Shown: piece after piece, positions 37,118-47,432 of the stretch
How positions within the stretch are numbered: position 1 is the first letter of the stretch
Layout of the letters: the number at the start of each line of letters is the position of its first letter
Assembly: GCF_021389935.1 (NCBI RefSeq)
Contig: NZ_CP089979.1
Span: forward strand, 4,073,001 to 4,137,000
Length of the DNA stretch: 64,000 bases
Direction: 5' to 3'
From: Fulvivirga ligni
Lineage (GTDB): Bacteria > Bacteroidota > Bacteroidia > Cytophagales > Cyclobacteriaceae
Translations under genes and position numbers: made by a program
Notes under the pieces: generated by a model
The model's input: only the letters and a program-made list of their open reading frames with translations
What the model was told of the DNA's origin: nothing
Databases searched by the model: none

Positions 37118-40100
37118 ATGAATAAACACATTTACTACAATTTTAAACACTGCATGAGGATCGGTGCCTATATTTTGGTGCTGCAATTTACCTTGTTTAG
37201 TGCCGTGCTGGCCAGTAGTGGCGCAGCTCAGACCAAACCTTTGGATGAAACCTATGTCACCATCCAGGTTCAGAATGTGAAGTTGAAAGAAGCTTTGCAT
37301 ACCATCGAAGGTCAGACAGAATATACCTTTGGCTTTGACCAATCCATAGCAGCAGAAGGCAGAGTAACACTTTATAAAGAGCGTGCCTCTGTAAAAGATG
37401 TACTGGTAGAAATCTCTAAACAAACCAGGGTCAACTTTCGAAGAATCAATAATTACATTGATGTAAAGCAGGCCAAAAATGAAAAGGCTCAGACCAAGGT
37501 GATAGATGAAATAGCTGTGAGTGGTATTGTAACTGATGAAAACGGAGAAGCATTACCTGGCGCTACCATAATCGTGAAAGGAACCACCACTGGTGCTATC
37601 ACTGATGCCGAAGGTAGGTATCAGCTGCAAGTGCCTGAAGATGCCACCACACTGGTCATTTCCTTTGTTGGTTATCAAACGCAGGAAATAGCTTTCACCG
37701 GGCAAACGAACATTGATATTACCTTATCCTTAGATGTGACCAGCCTTGAAGAGGTAGTGGTTGTGGGTTATGGTACACAGACCAAGCGAGATCTTACCGG
37801 TGCTATTGCCAGTCTGGATGCTGAAAAGCTGGAAAATGAAAGCCCCAATGCTATTCAAGATATTCTGAGGGGTAACGTGGCTGGTGTGAACGTAGTGGGC
37901 TACTCCACGTCGGCCAAAGGTACTGGCGCCAGCTTCCGAATTAGAGGACAGAACTCGTTAAATGCCAGCACTTCGCCACTCATCGTGCTAGACGGTGTTA
38001 TTTATTATGGAGACCTCTCAGATATCAACCCTAATGACATCGCCACCATGGACGTGCTGAAAGATGCCAGCTCAGCAGCGGTATACGGTGCCAAGGCCGC
38101 TAGTGGTGTGATAGTAATTACAACTAAAAAGGCTAAAAAAGAAACCACCACTATTCAGGTAGATGCCAATTTCGGGGTTGCCACCATGGCTACGGATATG
38201 CCTGTTTATCAAGGAGATGGATTTATCAACTGGAGACAGGACGTGATGAAAAGCATTAACGTAAACAGCCAGCCTTATCAGTTTTCAGATCCAAGGTATT
38301 TGCCAGATGATGTTTCGCTGGAGCAATGGCTTTCATACGACGGTGCTAATGGTAATCCTCTGGATGTTTGGCTCAGTAGATTGGGTTTACAGCCTGTGGA
38401 AATAGAAAACTACAAGGCAGGAAAAAGTATTAACTGGTACGACAAGGTATTTCAAGCAGCAAAAAGGCAGGATTATAATATATCCGTTTCAGGCTCTAAG
38501 AAAGATGTAGGCTACTACTGGTCGTTGGGTTATATGGATAACGAAGGTATAATCACCGGAGATAAGTTCTCCACCCTTCGTTCACGCCTGAAGCTAGACC
38601 TGGATGTAACAGACTATCTCACTGTAGGTATTAACACACAGTTTGCCCGTAGGGACGAAAGTCAGGTGCCGGCAGACTGGTGGCAGATTACTCAGGCATC
38701 TCCGTGGGGCTCAGAGTATAATGATGATGGCTCGTTGCGTTTCAGTCCGCAGGATGATCCTGGTGGCAATTCCAGAAACCCGTTTTTAAGCATGACATAC
38801 ACGGATAAGATGAGGGATTTTTACACCTTAAACAATATCCTTTATGCAAAACTAAAATTGCCTTTTGGCTTCTCCTTTCAGACCAATTTCACCCCTAAAT
38901 TAGAATGGCATAGAGACTATGAGCATATCTCCGTAGAGCACCCTGACTGGACAGCCAGAGGCGGTACGGCAAGAAGATATAACCATCAGGAATACTATTG
39001 GCAAATTGATAATATCCTGAGATGGAACAAGCAGTTTGGCCAGCACCATGTAGAGTTTACCGGATTAGTAAATGCTGAAAAATACCAAAGATGGTCGAGC
39101 CAAATGAGTAATATCGGGTTCGATCCACATGATAGACTGGGCTACCATAACCTGGGCTCAGGCACCACCCCTAACATTACCACTAATGACGAGTACAGCA
39201 CCGGTGATGCTCTTATGGGTAGAATCTTCTATTCGTTTAAAGACAAATATCTGCTTACGGTCACCACTCGTAGGGATGGCTATTCGGCCTTTGGACAGAA
39301 AAATCCACGCGCACTTAACTCATCCGTAGGGTTTGGCTGGATATTCTCCGAAGAGGCATTCCTTAAACCCTCATGGCTCAACTTTGGTAAGCTACGTTTC
39401 TCCTGGGGCTCTAATGGAAACAGGGATATTGACAGGTACGTGGCCCTATCAGACCTGAATTCAAGCAAATACCTTTATGCCTCACCAGATGATGGTACGG
39501 TGTCTCAGGTAACGCAGCTTTTCGTGAACAGAATGAACAATCAGAACCTGAAATGGGAAAAGACTACATCATTCAATATTGGTCTTGACTTTGGCTTGCT
39601 AAACAACAGAATCAGCGGTAGCATAGAAGCCTACAGTTCTACTACTGAAGATCTATTGGTGGCGAGAAGTCTTCCGGATATCCTCGGATTTAGCAGTGTG
39701 TGGGATAACCTCGGTGAAGTAAAGAACAAAGGAATTGAGTTCTCTATCAATGCTAAAGTGATAGAAAGATCTGACTTCAGCTGGAGCACTGGTTTCAACA
39801 TTACTACCAATAAAAATGAGATTGTAAGCTTATACGGAAACATGGAGGACGTGCTTGATGATCAAGGTAATGTGATTGGTCAAAAAGAATCAGATGACAT
39901 TTCTAATGGCTGGTTCATTGGGCGCGCCATAGGTGAAGTATGGAATTACAAAGTGCTGGGCGTATGGCAGGAGAACGAAGCTGAAGAAGCTGCCAAATAT
40001 GGTGTAAAACCAGGTGACTTTAAGATTCTGGATAAGAATGGAGACTTTCAGTACACCAATGATGACAAGGAATTTTTAGGTCAATATACACCGAAAGTAA

Positions 40101-40531
40101 GATGGTCATGGAACCATAGTTTCTCATACAAAAACTTCGATTTGTCTTTTATGCTGTATTCTTCGCTAGGGCATATCAACACTTTCAATCAGGCAAAGAA
40201 CAATTCTGGTTTCCTGGATAGAAACAACTCTTTCGTTTATCCCTACTGGACTCCTGAAAACCCTAGTAATGAATATGCCAGGTTATATTCCAGCAATGGA
40301 AGCGCTAACTTCAGTGTATACCGATCTAAGAACTTTATGAGGTTGGATAATATCTCATTGGGTTATACCCTGCCCCAGCCCCTGGTTCAGAAACTTCACA
40401 TGACCAGGTTCAAAGCTTTCTTTAACGTGCGAAATGTAGCAGTATACGCCCCTGACTGGGAGTATTTCGACCCTGAGGAAAGCAATCCTATTCCAAGGAC
40501 TTACACCCTGGGACTAAACTTCACCCTCTAA
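37118..40531 (+). CDS. SusC/RagA TonB-dependent transducer with N-terminal STN domain
   Basis: TonB-dependent transporter of 1137 aa from the ATG at 37118. The frame extends upstream to 37037 but those 27 residues precede a normal signal peptide ([25 protein letters not shown]). The STN (secretin/TonB short N-terminal) signalling domain covers about residues 45-115 ([21 protein letters not shown]). Then come the carboxypeptidase-regulatory-like domain, the TonB box/plug ([39 protein letters not shown]) and the barrel ending YTLGLNFTL. The STN domain marks it as the transducer for the FecR/ECF pair upstream. The substrate is unknown. Confidence 0.94.
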   Translation: MNKHIYYNFKHCMRIGAYILVLQFTLFSAVLASSGAAQTKPLDETYVTIQVQNVKLKEALHTIEGQTEYTFGFDQSIAAEGRVTLYKERASVKDVLVEISKQTRVNFRRINNYIDVKQAKNEKAQTKVIDEIAVSGIVTDENGEALPGATIIVKGTTTGAITDAEGRYQLQVPEDATTLVISFVGYQTQEIAFTGQTNIDITLSLDVTSLEEVVVVGYGTQTKRDLTGAIASLDAEKLENESPNAIQDILRGNVAGVNVVGYSTSAKGTGASFRIRGQNSLNASTSPLIVLDGVIYYGDLSDINPNDIATMDVLKDASSAAVYGAKAASGVIVITTKKAKKETTTIQVDANFGVATMATDMPVYQGDGFINWRQDVMKSINVNSQPYQFSDPRYLPDDVSLEQWLSYDGANGNPLDVWLSRLGLQPVEIENYKAGKSINWYDKVFQAAKRQDYNISVSGSKKDVGYYWSLGYMDNEGIITGDKFSTLRSRLKLDLDVTDYLTVGINTQFARRDESQVPADWWQITQASPWGSEYNDDGSLRFSPQDDPGGNSRNPFLSMTYTDKMRDFYTLNNILYAKLKLPFGFSFQTNFTPKLEWHRDYEHISVEHPDWTARGGTARRYNHQEYYWQIDNILRWNKQFGQHHVEFTGLVNAEKYQRWSSQMSNIGFDPHDRLGYHNLGSGTTPNITTNDEYSTGDALMGRIFYSFKDKYLLTVTTRRDGYSAFGQKNPRALNSSVGFGWIFSEEAFLKPSWLNFGKLRFSWGSNGNRDIDRYVALSDLNSSKYLYASPDDGTVSQVTQLFVNRMNNQNLKWEKTTSFNIGLDFGLLNNRISGSIEAYSSTTEDLLVARSLPDILGFSSVWDNLGEVKNKGIEFSINAKVIERSDFSWSTGFNITTNKNEIVSLYGNMEDVLDDQGNVIGQKESDDISNGWFIGRAIGEVWNYKVLGVWQENEAEEAAKYGVKPGDFKILDKNGDFQYTNDDKEFLGQYTPKVRWSWNHSFSYKNFDLSFMLYSSLGHINTFNQAKNNSGFLDRNNSFVYPYWTPENPSNEYARLYSSNGSANFSVYRSKNFMRLDNISLGYTLPQPLVQKLHMTRFKAFFNVRNVAVYAPDWEYFDPEESNPIPRTYTLGLNFTL

Positions 40532-40544
40532 AGCACATTCAACG

Positions 40545-42395
40545 ATGAAATATTTAAAGATGAAGAATATATATATTATTGCGTTTGCACTAATCATCAT
40601 AGCAGGCTGTAAGGAAGACTGGCTTGAACCAAAGCCGCTCTCCTTCTATGCACCTGAGAATACTTACAACACGCCAGATGGACTTCGGTCAGGCATAGTA
40701 TCCTGCGATGCTAACCTCCGATACACCGAGTTTTATGGTGATGGGGCAGCTATTGTTACCGAGCTCATATTCTCTGATGTAGCTGTGGAAGGCACCACTG
40801 ATAAATCGGGGCCAGCACAGAACATGAACTTGCAGATACAGCCTGATGCTCAGCTAAATAACACCAATAACAACCGTATAGGAAGATACTGGTACGAAGG
40901 CTACAAAGGCATTAAATATGCTAATACGGTCATTTCAAGGATAGATGATGCCGAGTATGAAAATGAGCAGGAAAGAAATGAAATTTTGGCGGCTGCCTTA
41001 TGGCATAGAGCTTATCGCTATTACCGATTAGTGCATCAGTTTGGTGATGTGCCATTGATCCTTCAGGAAATTACAGAGCCCAGGTTAGACTTTTACTCCA
41101 CCAAGAGAGAGGTAATCCTACAAAAGATCAAGGAAGACCTGGAGTTTGCTGAGCAGTGGGTTCCGTACGTAGTGAACAGAGGCACTGTGACCAAAGGAGC
41201 TGTTAGCCATTTACTGGCCAAAGTTAATCTGGCACTGGGAGATTTCGATGGAGCCATAGCTGCCGCTTCTCATGCTATAGATGACGGTCCTTACGCCCTC
41301 ATGACAGAGCGATTTGGTGTAGACGCCTCTGATGCTTCTAAGAATGTGGTTTGGGACTTGCACCGTCCATTAAACAAGTCTTTACCTGAAAACTCTGAGG
41401 TGCTCTACGTGCTGATCGACCGTCCTGATATGATTGGTAATACTACAGATCTGTTTCAGGGCATCCAGACTATAAGAAATGCAGGACCATTCTACTCTAT
41501 TGCGGGTGCTAATGCTATAAGAACCCCAAACGGAAATGTAGGTATGAATGGAAATGGTGGAATCGAGATTCCTCTCTCAGAAATGTATGGCAGAGGAATT
41601 GGCCGATGCCGGGCCACCTGGTATTCCACCCACCTTATCTGGGATGATGAAAATGACCTGCGTCATGCTCCAGGCAACTGGATGAGAATGGAGGATCTGG
41701 TTTACAATAATGAGAACCTAAAAGGAGTAGACCCATATTATGGTCAGCCTCTGCAGCTCTATTCTGAAGATGGCACCCTCCTTACCAACGACACCATAAG
41801 AAACTGGTTCGACTGGCCTCATTACAAGCTTTGGGTGCCTGATAATATCAACGTACCTCAGCGTGGTGGTAACTCAGACTGGTATGTGTTCCGACTGGCA
41901 GAGACCTATCTATTAAGAGCGGAGGCTCACTACTGGAAAGGCGAATTAGGCCTGGCTGCTGATGATATTAACAAGGTAAGAAACCGTGCAGGAGCCGGTA
42001 GCTACACAGCAGGTGATATTAACATAGGAACTATACTGGATGAAAGAGCCAGAGAGCTGTACTACGAAGAGCCAAGAAACACCGAGCTCAGCCGAATAGC
42101 CTATATCTTCGCCCAAACAGGCGAGGCCGCGTATAATGGTAAATCCTATAATCTGGCCGATTTTGGTAAGGATAACTTCTGGTTCGACAGGATCATGGAA
42201 AAGAATGATTTCTACAATAAAGGCGTAGTTACCGTACATGGCGATACTTACACCATGAGCCCTTACCATGTTTTATGGCCTATCCCTATCAACGCTATCG
42301 TATCTAACAGCCAGGGAAAAATCCATCAGAACTTTGGTTACAACGGCTACGATCCATCAGTACCGGTATTGGAAGAGATTGAAGAAACTGAATAA
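40545..42395 (+). CDS. SusD/RagB family lipoprotein of the sigma-controlled operon
   Basis: SusD-family lipoprotein of 616 aa, lipobox IIAGC. The start could be either the ATG at 40545 or the one at 40560; the latter gives a tighter signal peptide. The family C-terminal region is present ([34 protein letters not shown] ... ARELYYEE). It lies 13 nt after its SusC partner. The ligand is not deducible. Confidence 0.92.
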   Translation: MKYLKMKNIYIIAFALIIIAGCKEDWLEPKPLSFYAPENTYNTPDGLRSGIVSCDANLRYTEFYGDGAAIVTELIFSDVAVEGTTDKSGPAQNMNLQIQPDAQLNNTNNNRIGRYWYEGYKGIKYANTVISRIDDAEYENEQERNEILAAALWHRAYRYYRLVHQFGDVPLILQEITEPRLDFYSTKREVILQKIKEDLEFAEQWVPYVVNRGTVTKGAVSHLLAKVNLALGDFDGAIAAASHAIDDGPYALMTERFGVDASDASKNVVWDLHRPLNKSLPENSEVLYVLIDRPDMIGNTTDLFQGIQTIRNAGPFYSIAGANAIRTPNGNVGMNGNGGIEIPLSEMYGRGIGRCRATWYSTHLIWDDENDLRHAPGNWMRMEDLVYNNENLKGVDPYYGQPLQLYSEDGTLLTNDTIRNWFDWPHYKLWVPDNINVPQRGGNSDWYVFRLAETYLLRAEAHYWKGELGLAADDINKVRNRAGAGSYTAGDINIGTILDERARELYYEEPRNTELSRIAYIFAQTGEAAYNGKSYNLADFGKDNFWFDRIMEKNDFYNKGVVTVHGDTYTMSPYHVLWPIPINAIVSNSQGKIHQNFGYNGYDPSVPVLEEIEETE

Positions 42396-42404
42396 AGAAT
42401 TATC

Positions 42405-43235
42405 ATGAATAAAAATAGATTATTAGCACAATGGTTTGGAGCACTCATGCTGCTTGTAACAATAGTTAGCTGCAGTGATGATGATGGCCCCAACCCAAAA
42501 GGCAGTTTCACTACTGCCATTGATGAAGAAAACACGTTAACCGTTCGTTTCACCAACACCTCTCAAAATGCCAGTGAGTATACCTGGGATTTTGGTGATG
42601 GCACTAGCTCAACAGAGGAAAGTCCTGCCCACACCTATGCTGAGGGTGGTGTTTTTAAAGTGATTTTGATAGCTAAAGGGAATGGTGGCAGTAATGAATA
42701 TATCAATTTTGCATTGCCAATTACTCCTCCTCCTCCCATTGTCAATGAATTAGCCAATGCTGATTTTGAAACCAATGACAATTGGGAGATCCTGCAATTT
42801 GGAGATAATGATGTGACCATGACCATAGATGGGGAGCTCAAGCTCACCGCCAGTGGCAATGTAAACAGCTTTATTTATCAGGTAATTGAAGTGGAAGCGG
42901 GCAAGAAGTACCAGTTTACCGGAGAGATTACCGGTAACGACCTCAACAGCACCTGGATAGAGGTTTATATTTTAGAGGGTGAAACAGCTCCCGCCTCTGA
43001 CCCCAGCAGTGGCATGTTCCTGGGCTGGTCTACCTGGTGTGATGATGCTAGCATAGACGGCAACTTTACTGATGCCGAATGTAATGGCTCAGGCTCTGCC
43101 CATGGTAAAAATGGTATCATTCAATTTGACACCGGAGGCAAAAAGATCTTCGGTATAAAAGCAGGAATCTGCTGCGGTGGCACCTGGGGCGATGGTATCA
43201 CTATGGACAACTTCCTGTTCACCGCCATAGAGTAA
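42405..43235 (+). CDS. PKD-domain surface lipoprotein, likely glycan-binding
   Basis: Lipoprotein of 276 aa (lipobox TIVSC). A PKD domain is at about residues 35-108 with the signature YTWDFGDGTSS and HTYAEGGVFKV. A C-terminal jelly-roll-like domain of about 150 residues follows (NADFETNDNWEILQFGDNDVTM ... FIYQVIEVEAGKKYQFTGEI). Such domains often bind carbohydrate. It has two CC/C-rich spots (WCDD, ICCGG). It is the last gene of the ECF-FecR-SusCD operon, 9 nt after susD and just before a terminator, the usual place for a surface glycan-binding protein. Confidence 0.85.
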   Translation: MNKNRLLAQWFGALMLLVTIVSCSDDDGPNPKGSFTTAIDEENTLTVRFTNTSQNASEYTWDFGDGTSSTEESPAHTYAEGGVFKVILIAKGNGGSNEYINFALPITPPPPIVNELANADFETNDNWEILQFGDNDVTMTIDGELKLTASGNVNSFIYQVIEVEAGKKYQFTGEITGNDLNSTWIEVYILEGETAPASDPSSGMFLGWSTWCDDASIDGNFTDAECNGSGSAHGKNGIIQFDTGGKKIFGIKAGICCGGTWGDGITMDNFLFTAIE

Positions 43236-43258
43236 AAAGAGTAAACATGTAGTAAGGG

Positions 43259-43304
43259 AAAGGGTGCCCACAGCAAAACGAGGTTTGCAGGGCGCCCTTT
43301 TGTG
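43259..43304 (+). terminator. Terminator of the ECF-sigma SusCD operon
   Basis: Stem AAAGGGTGCCC / GGGCGCCCTTT, with an inner GCAAA/TTTGC pairing and a T run after it. It starts 24 nt after the lipoprotein stop codon. Confidence 0.88.
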
Positions 43305-43520
43305 TTCATACATTATAGAGTTAGTTGGTGATAACAGCTTATAAGGCTGAGAATTTATGATCCCAGCGCCATAGCCCCCGTCAATTCGACATTAGGAGGA
43401 ATCTATGAAATAGAAAGCACAGGATGAGGACTACAAATCTGCGTTGGAAACAAGGATCAGTGGGAGTACGTGAAAATTGTTCAACCTAGAGGTGACTCCC
43501 ATGAAAAAAAGGAACCAATT

Positions 43521-43934
43521 CTGATCGTCTACCCTTCGACGGAGCTCAGGGTGACTCGGTTGATGTAGCAACTCTTGCTGCCCAGTCGTGCGGTGAAAGA
43601 ATATTGAAAAACTGACTCGTCTCAAGTCCCTAGTGGTAGTTGCTATCAATGAAATTCTTCAGCTCTCGGAAGACCTTGCAGCAAGAAAGACTGTTTTGTT
43701 ACTTTTTTTGGTCGATTGCAAAAAAGTAAGGGGACTGTAGCTATGGAATACCGACAGTGATAATCGCATTACAAATGCTCGGCTCTACAAATCCTCGTTG
43801 AAAACAAGGATTAGGTTGAGTCTTTAAAAACAGAATATCCTTACCGATGAAGATTTGAATGCATTTATACCGGGTCACAGACCCTAGTTATCATTGATAA
43901 TTTGAAGTCACCCCTCGGTAGACTCCAAATAGCT
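43521..43934 (+). repeat. Composite 413-bp intergenic repeat unit, copy B (R5+R1+R2)
   Basis: It starts with a CTGATCG/CCTACCCTTCGACGG...CTCAGGGTGACTCGG module, continues with R1 (43569-43815) and ends with module R2 (43821-43934). R2 contains the hairpin GGGTC-ACA-GACCC and ends in AGACTCCAAATAGC. Nearly the same unit recurs at 49181-49593 in the same orientation. No conserved protein frame was seen. Confidence 0.85.
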
Positions 43935-43988
43935 TAGTCCTTTGGTCGAGATGAATTTAATGAATAGTAATTTGAGTGTGCATTCATA

Positions 43989-44234
43989 CAACTCTTGCTG
44001 CCCAGTCGTGCGGTGAAAGAATTTTGAAACACAGTCCCATCTCAAGTCCTTGGTGGCAGGTCATATCTATGAAACACTCCAGCTCTCGGAAGACCTTGCA
44101 GCAAGAAAGACTTTTTTGTTACTTTTTTGGTCGATTGCAAAAAAGAAAGGGGACTGTAGCTATGGAATACGAACAGTGATAATCGCATTACAAATGCTAG
44201 GCTCTACAAATCCTCGTTATAAACAAGGATTAGG
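43989..44234 (+). repeat. Dispersed intergenic repeat R1, copy C
   Basis: A third R1 copy, 246 bp, only 55 nt after the end of copy B and in the same orientation. It has the same CTTGCTGC/GCAGCAAG pair and the T6/A6 hairpin. The short open frames here are not conserved between copies. Confidence 0.85.
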
Positions 44235-44259
44235 TTGGATCAGTAAGCAGTTTCGTAAT

Positions 44260-44288
44260 ATTACCACCACGCCAACCATGGTGGTAAT
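44260..44288. repeat. Inverted repeat hairpin in the leader region
   Basis: Perfect 9-bp stem ATTACCACC / GGTGGTAAT with an 11-nt loop, about 265 nt before the Kazal-like gene. It could be a terminator-like structure or a REP-type element. The rest of 44290-44553 is AT-rich with no recognised site. Confidence 0.6.
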
Positions 44289-44553
44289 TATTCACTATTA
44301 TTTGTTAATAATTCATCATACACAAATAATACCATAAGATAAATCATAATTTTTTAAAGCATAAATATTGATGTTTGGAAGTGCATTTCCTAAATTAGTA
44401 TGGCTTCGGCTTAAGTGTGGTGCGGCCTTATTAACTCATTTAATAACGTTAAAAGCCTGCTCCTGAGCTATTAGCAATGTTTTAATAATAAATTCTAAAC
44501 CATCTTAATGGCTCTGCCTTAAGATTCAATTAATTAACCTAAACTTTAATCGT

Positions 44554-44793
44554 ATGAAAAAAACTAGAATTTTTGTAGCCTCAGCTTTGGTACTAGGAAG
44601 TGTATTAACAACATTGGCTTCAGGCGTTTTTGAACCAAAACCAGCTGCAAAGCCATGTGGATATGAATGCCCAATGGTTTATGACCCAGTTTGTATTATT
44701 GCAACAGGTCAGAAATTTGGCAATTCTTGTCTTGCCAGTTGTGCAGGCTACACCGCCGATCAGTGGACGAGATGCGGAGACCAAATTCAATAA
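44554..44793 (+). CDS. Small secreted Kazal-type protein
   Basis: Secreted peptide of 79 aa. The signal peptide is about residues 1-22. The mature part contains six cysteines in a Kazal-like order: C.YEC...YDPVC......GQKFGNSC.ASC...........RC. Kazal domains inhibit serine proteases, and bacterial ones are small periplasmic or secreted proteins of mostly unknown target. A terminator follows directly. It stands alone between repeat arrays. Confidence 0.82.
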   Translation: MKKTRIFVASALVLGSVLTTLASGVFEPKPAAKPCGYECPMVYDPVCIIATGQKFGNSCLASCAGYTADQWTRCGDQIQ

Positions 44794-44810
44794 CATTCAA
44801 TATGATAAGG

Positions 44811-44834
44811 GAAGCACGATTTTGTCGTGCTTTC
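44811..44834 (+). terminator. Terminator after the Kazal-type gene
   Basis: Hairpin GAAGCACGA/TCGTGCTTTC with a short T-rich loop, 18 nt after the stop codon. Confidence 0.75.
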
Positions 44835-44996
44835 AATTACAATACTCCTGCCTCAAATGCTGGCTCACCACAAAAATCTTTTGGAGTCCCTATGATTTTT
44901 GCGTCATTATGTCCCCTTTCAATTTACTTGGTATTAACCTCCATCACCTCTGATTTAGGCCAGAATTTTAAAATAAAATCAGACATCCAGTGGTTA

Positions 44997-45731
44997 TTAA
45001 CCATTTATCCATTCAATCCGCTCATTTTCAGAATTAAAGGTGACATAAGTTACTGATTTAATAAAACCCAGTTCCATTTTTGAATTATGGTGATTCCATT
45101 TTGCACTTAAGCTTTCTATTGACGCACTTAGTGTAATACCCATTTCGAAAGAAAACCCAAATTCATCATCTGATAGCCATTGAGGGTCTTTGAATGTTTT
45201 TAAGCCATCAATATGATATTGAAACGTTTCAATTAATAGAATTTCATGCTCTACATTTTTATCAGGCATAGTGAATACAACGAAGAGCTGAACCTTATTT
45301 TCTTTCAATTTTAGTTTTAATGATGATTTTGCAGTTTTGCTTTTATTTAATTGTGGTTTTGAGCTATAGCAAAATGCAATACCATCATTCAAGCTTTGGG
45401 CATAAGCCCTCTCAATGGCTAATTTATCCCATTTTAAGTCGTCTGCTGCAAGTAAAAATGAGTCTGCTATAAGCTCCAAAAAGGCCCTTCTATTCTCTTC
45501 ATCAGAATTAGAATTTAGCTTTGACTGATCAAAATATTTCCAAACAGACTTAATACTTCCTTCAAGCCACATTCTTTGATCTGCTTCGCGAGATACAATA
45601 TGAATGTTAAACCTTTGGTTTTGTGTACTGATCCCTTTTAAGTTTTTAGAGAAAGTCCAAATGACCTCGGTGAGACCATTAAAATCTTGTTCTAAATCAT
45701 AAATGGTAATATATGGTGAAAACTTAATCAT
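44997..45731 (-). CDS. Protein of unknown function
   Basis: A 244-aa protein with no signal peptide or membrane segment, so cytoplasmic. It mixes alpha and beta segments (YDLEQDFNGLTEVIWTFSKNL; RAFLELIADSFLLAADDLKWDKLAIERAYAQ). I recognise no family. It is preceded by a truncated VOC gene on the same strand, and the two may have been brought together by a deletion. Confidence 0.7.
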   Translation of the reverse strand: MIKFSPYITIYDLEQDFNGLTEVIWTFSKNLKGISTQNQRFNIHIVSREADQRMWLEGSIKSVWKYFDQSKLNSNSDEENRRAFLELIADSFLLAADDLKWDKLAIERAYAQSLNDGIAFCYSSKPQLNKSKTAKSSLKLKLKENKVQLFVVFTMPDKNVEHEILLIETFQYHIDGLKTFKDPQWLSDDEFGFSFEMGITLSASIESLSAKWNHHNSKMELGFIKSVTYVTFNSENERIEWING

Positions 45732-45801
45732 TAATTGCTCGTCATGCCAGGAACTAAAGGTTTTGAGGTTTTATATTTTTTAAAACTATCTGATTTACAG
45801 G

Positions 45802-45993
45802 CTATTTGCAACCTATCATGGCCACTTCTACGGACTGGTTGCCCAGGCCTATAACTCGTCCTGCCCATTCGCCCTCTACCATCATTCGTCCTTCTAGTGT
45901 AAGACCTATTTCTGTAAAAAATGCAATGGCATTGTCAAGAGATTCTACAACGATGCCTACGTTGTTCATTTCCAGTAATTTGCTTTTAGTCAT
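45802..45993 (-). pseudogene. Truncated VOC (glyoxalase/bleomycin resistance) family gene
   Basis: Only the N-terminal half of a vicinal-oxygen-chelate protein is present: LLEMNNVGIVVESLDNAIAFFTEIGLTLEGR and the strand VIGLGNQSVEVAMI. It then runs out after GCK at a stop. Full members have about 130-150 aa. No frame downstream continues the domain, so this looks like a 3' truncation and not a frameshift. Confidence 0.75.
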
Positions 45994-46118
45994 GGTCGGT
46001 TTATGGTTTTAAATGTTGGTTAGGGTCGAAAGTATCTGTTGGGGTTGCGAGCCATTATGAAGAGAATGGCGGAACGAGGGGCAAACGAGATATTCGATAA
46101 AGGCGATTAATTCTCATC

Positions 46119-46214
46119 TCAATTTAGTTTCTGTTGTAAAATCTTCTCAAGTTCCTCTGGCTTTGGATCGATTGAAAGAATAGTACCATCTTTATCTACT
46201 AAAACCATCAAACC
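46119..46214 (-). pseudogene. Remnant of a TlpA/thioredoxin-like C-terminus
   Basis: A short frame reading TGLMVLVDKDGTILSIDPKP and then EELEKILQQKLN matches the end of TlpA/AhpC-type thioredoxin proteins (the VDKDG.I strand and final helix). A stop lies just upstream, so the rest of the gene is gone. It is another decayed fragment next to the truncated VOC gene. Confidence 0.5.
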
Positions 46215-46453
46215 TGTTTATAGGTATCACCCTAACCAGTTTTTTGCCAATTGACCAGAACGGTCATGTCAAAAATCTCTTATATGTAATTATTAGTAAA
46301 AATATTCATATTAACAAATTCTTGAACAATCAATTTTTATCCACAAAAAATTTTAATATCATATTAAGATTCCTGGTATAGTTCTATCAAATTTATTAAG
46401 GTATGAATGGAAGGGATTTTCTAACTTTGAGCAAGACCTGAGCCATACTATAA

Positions 46454-47329
46454 TTGAAATCCTCCTTTTTAAATAGCATTGTAGTCCTTTTTAAGCAACC
46501 CTATCCATTTTATTATTCCGGAAAGTCTCTGTTAATTATTTCAGTAATACTTTTCATTATGGCCGCGTTGTTTAACTACCTTTTTCAGCCCTTTGTGGTA
46601 TACTTACCTGAGCATAAAATGAATTTTTTTATGATCAGTGTTATTCATGCCTTGGTAGCAGTGGTAGATCTATTTGTCATCTCAGTTATGATCAGGCTAT
46701 TTAATGCTGAGGACACATGGCATATAGGAAAGGAAATCGGCTTTATATTGGTTTTACTTTTGCTGGTTGGAATATCTCAGTTTCTGATACGAGATATTGT
46801 CTATGATAATCCCTCTAATTGGTCTTTTGGTTATTTCTTTGAGGAAATCAAAAATGCCTACTTGGTGGGTATCCTCTTTTTTCTCATACTGTTACCATTA
46901 AACTTTACCCGGTTAAATAACAGACATATCAAGAATGCTCAAAGAATAAATGCATTAAGTAATTTTAGTAAATCAGATAAGCCATCTGAGGTTTTCATTG
47001 AGACTAAACTAAAAAGCGAAAGTCTCCGTTTCGACATCACAAATTTTCTTTTTGCCAGAGCTGATGGTAATTATATTGAAATTTTTATTGATCAGCATGG
47101 GTTGGTGACAAAGAATATACTACGGATGACCATTAAGGATCTGGAGTCCGACCTGGATTCGTTCTCTAATATCGTAAAAACTCATCGGTCGTATATAGTG
47201 AACATAAACCATATAAATGAGGTAAGTGGGAATGCTCAGGGGTATAAATTAACCATTAAACATTCAGATCAGGTAGTGCCTGTTTCCAGGGCTATGATTC
47301 ATCATTTCAACACATTAATAAAGAGATGA
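46454..47329 (+). CDS. Membrane-bound LytTR-family transcription regulator
   Basis: A protein of 291 aa with about four transmembrane helices in residues 20-160, followed by a linker and a C-terminal LytTR DNA-binding domain at about 190-288 (FLFARADGNYIEIFI ... FSNIVKTHRSYIVNINHI). No ATG exists before the first helix; the start is a TTG at 46454, which is unusual. Such membrane LytTR proteins are regulators in Bacteroidota, often of neighbouring membrane genes. The acyltransferase gene follows after about 100 nt on the same strand and is the likely target or partner. Confidence 0.87.
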   Translation: MKSSFLNSIVVLFKQPYPFYYSGKSLLIISVILFIMAALFNYLFQPFVVYLPEHKMNFFMISVIHALVAVVDLFVISVMIRLFNAEDTWHIGKEIGFILVLLLLVGISQFLIRDIVYDNPSNWSFGYFFEEIKNAYLVGILFFLILLPLNFTRLNNRHIKNAQRINALSNFSKSDKPSEVFIETKLKSESLRFDITNFLFARADGNYIEIFIDQHGLVTKNILRMTIKDLESDLDSFSNIVKTHRSYIVNINHINEVSGNAQGYKLTIKHSDQVVPVSRAMIHHFNTLIKR

Positions 47330-47432
47330 GCACCAGGCTTGTTATTTATCACAAATAGCATGCAATTCATCACAAGGGTCGTTTTCCATAGTTTTCAGCC
47401 TGCCTTTAGCGATACATTTGTCAAAAAAAACT

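Noticed and set aside
43976-44337. Short frames inside R1 copy C (and a similar one at 34788-34979)
   Set aside because: Frames are not kept between the four R1 copies, and start and stop positions differ, so the repeat is not protein coding.
44630-45056. Overlapping frames across the Kazal gene and its downstream region
   Set aside because: They run through the terminator and overlap the real Kazal gene in other frames.
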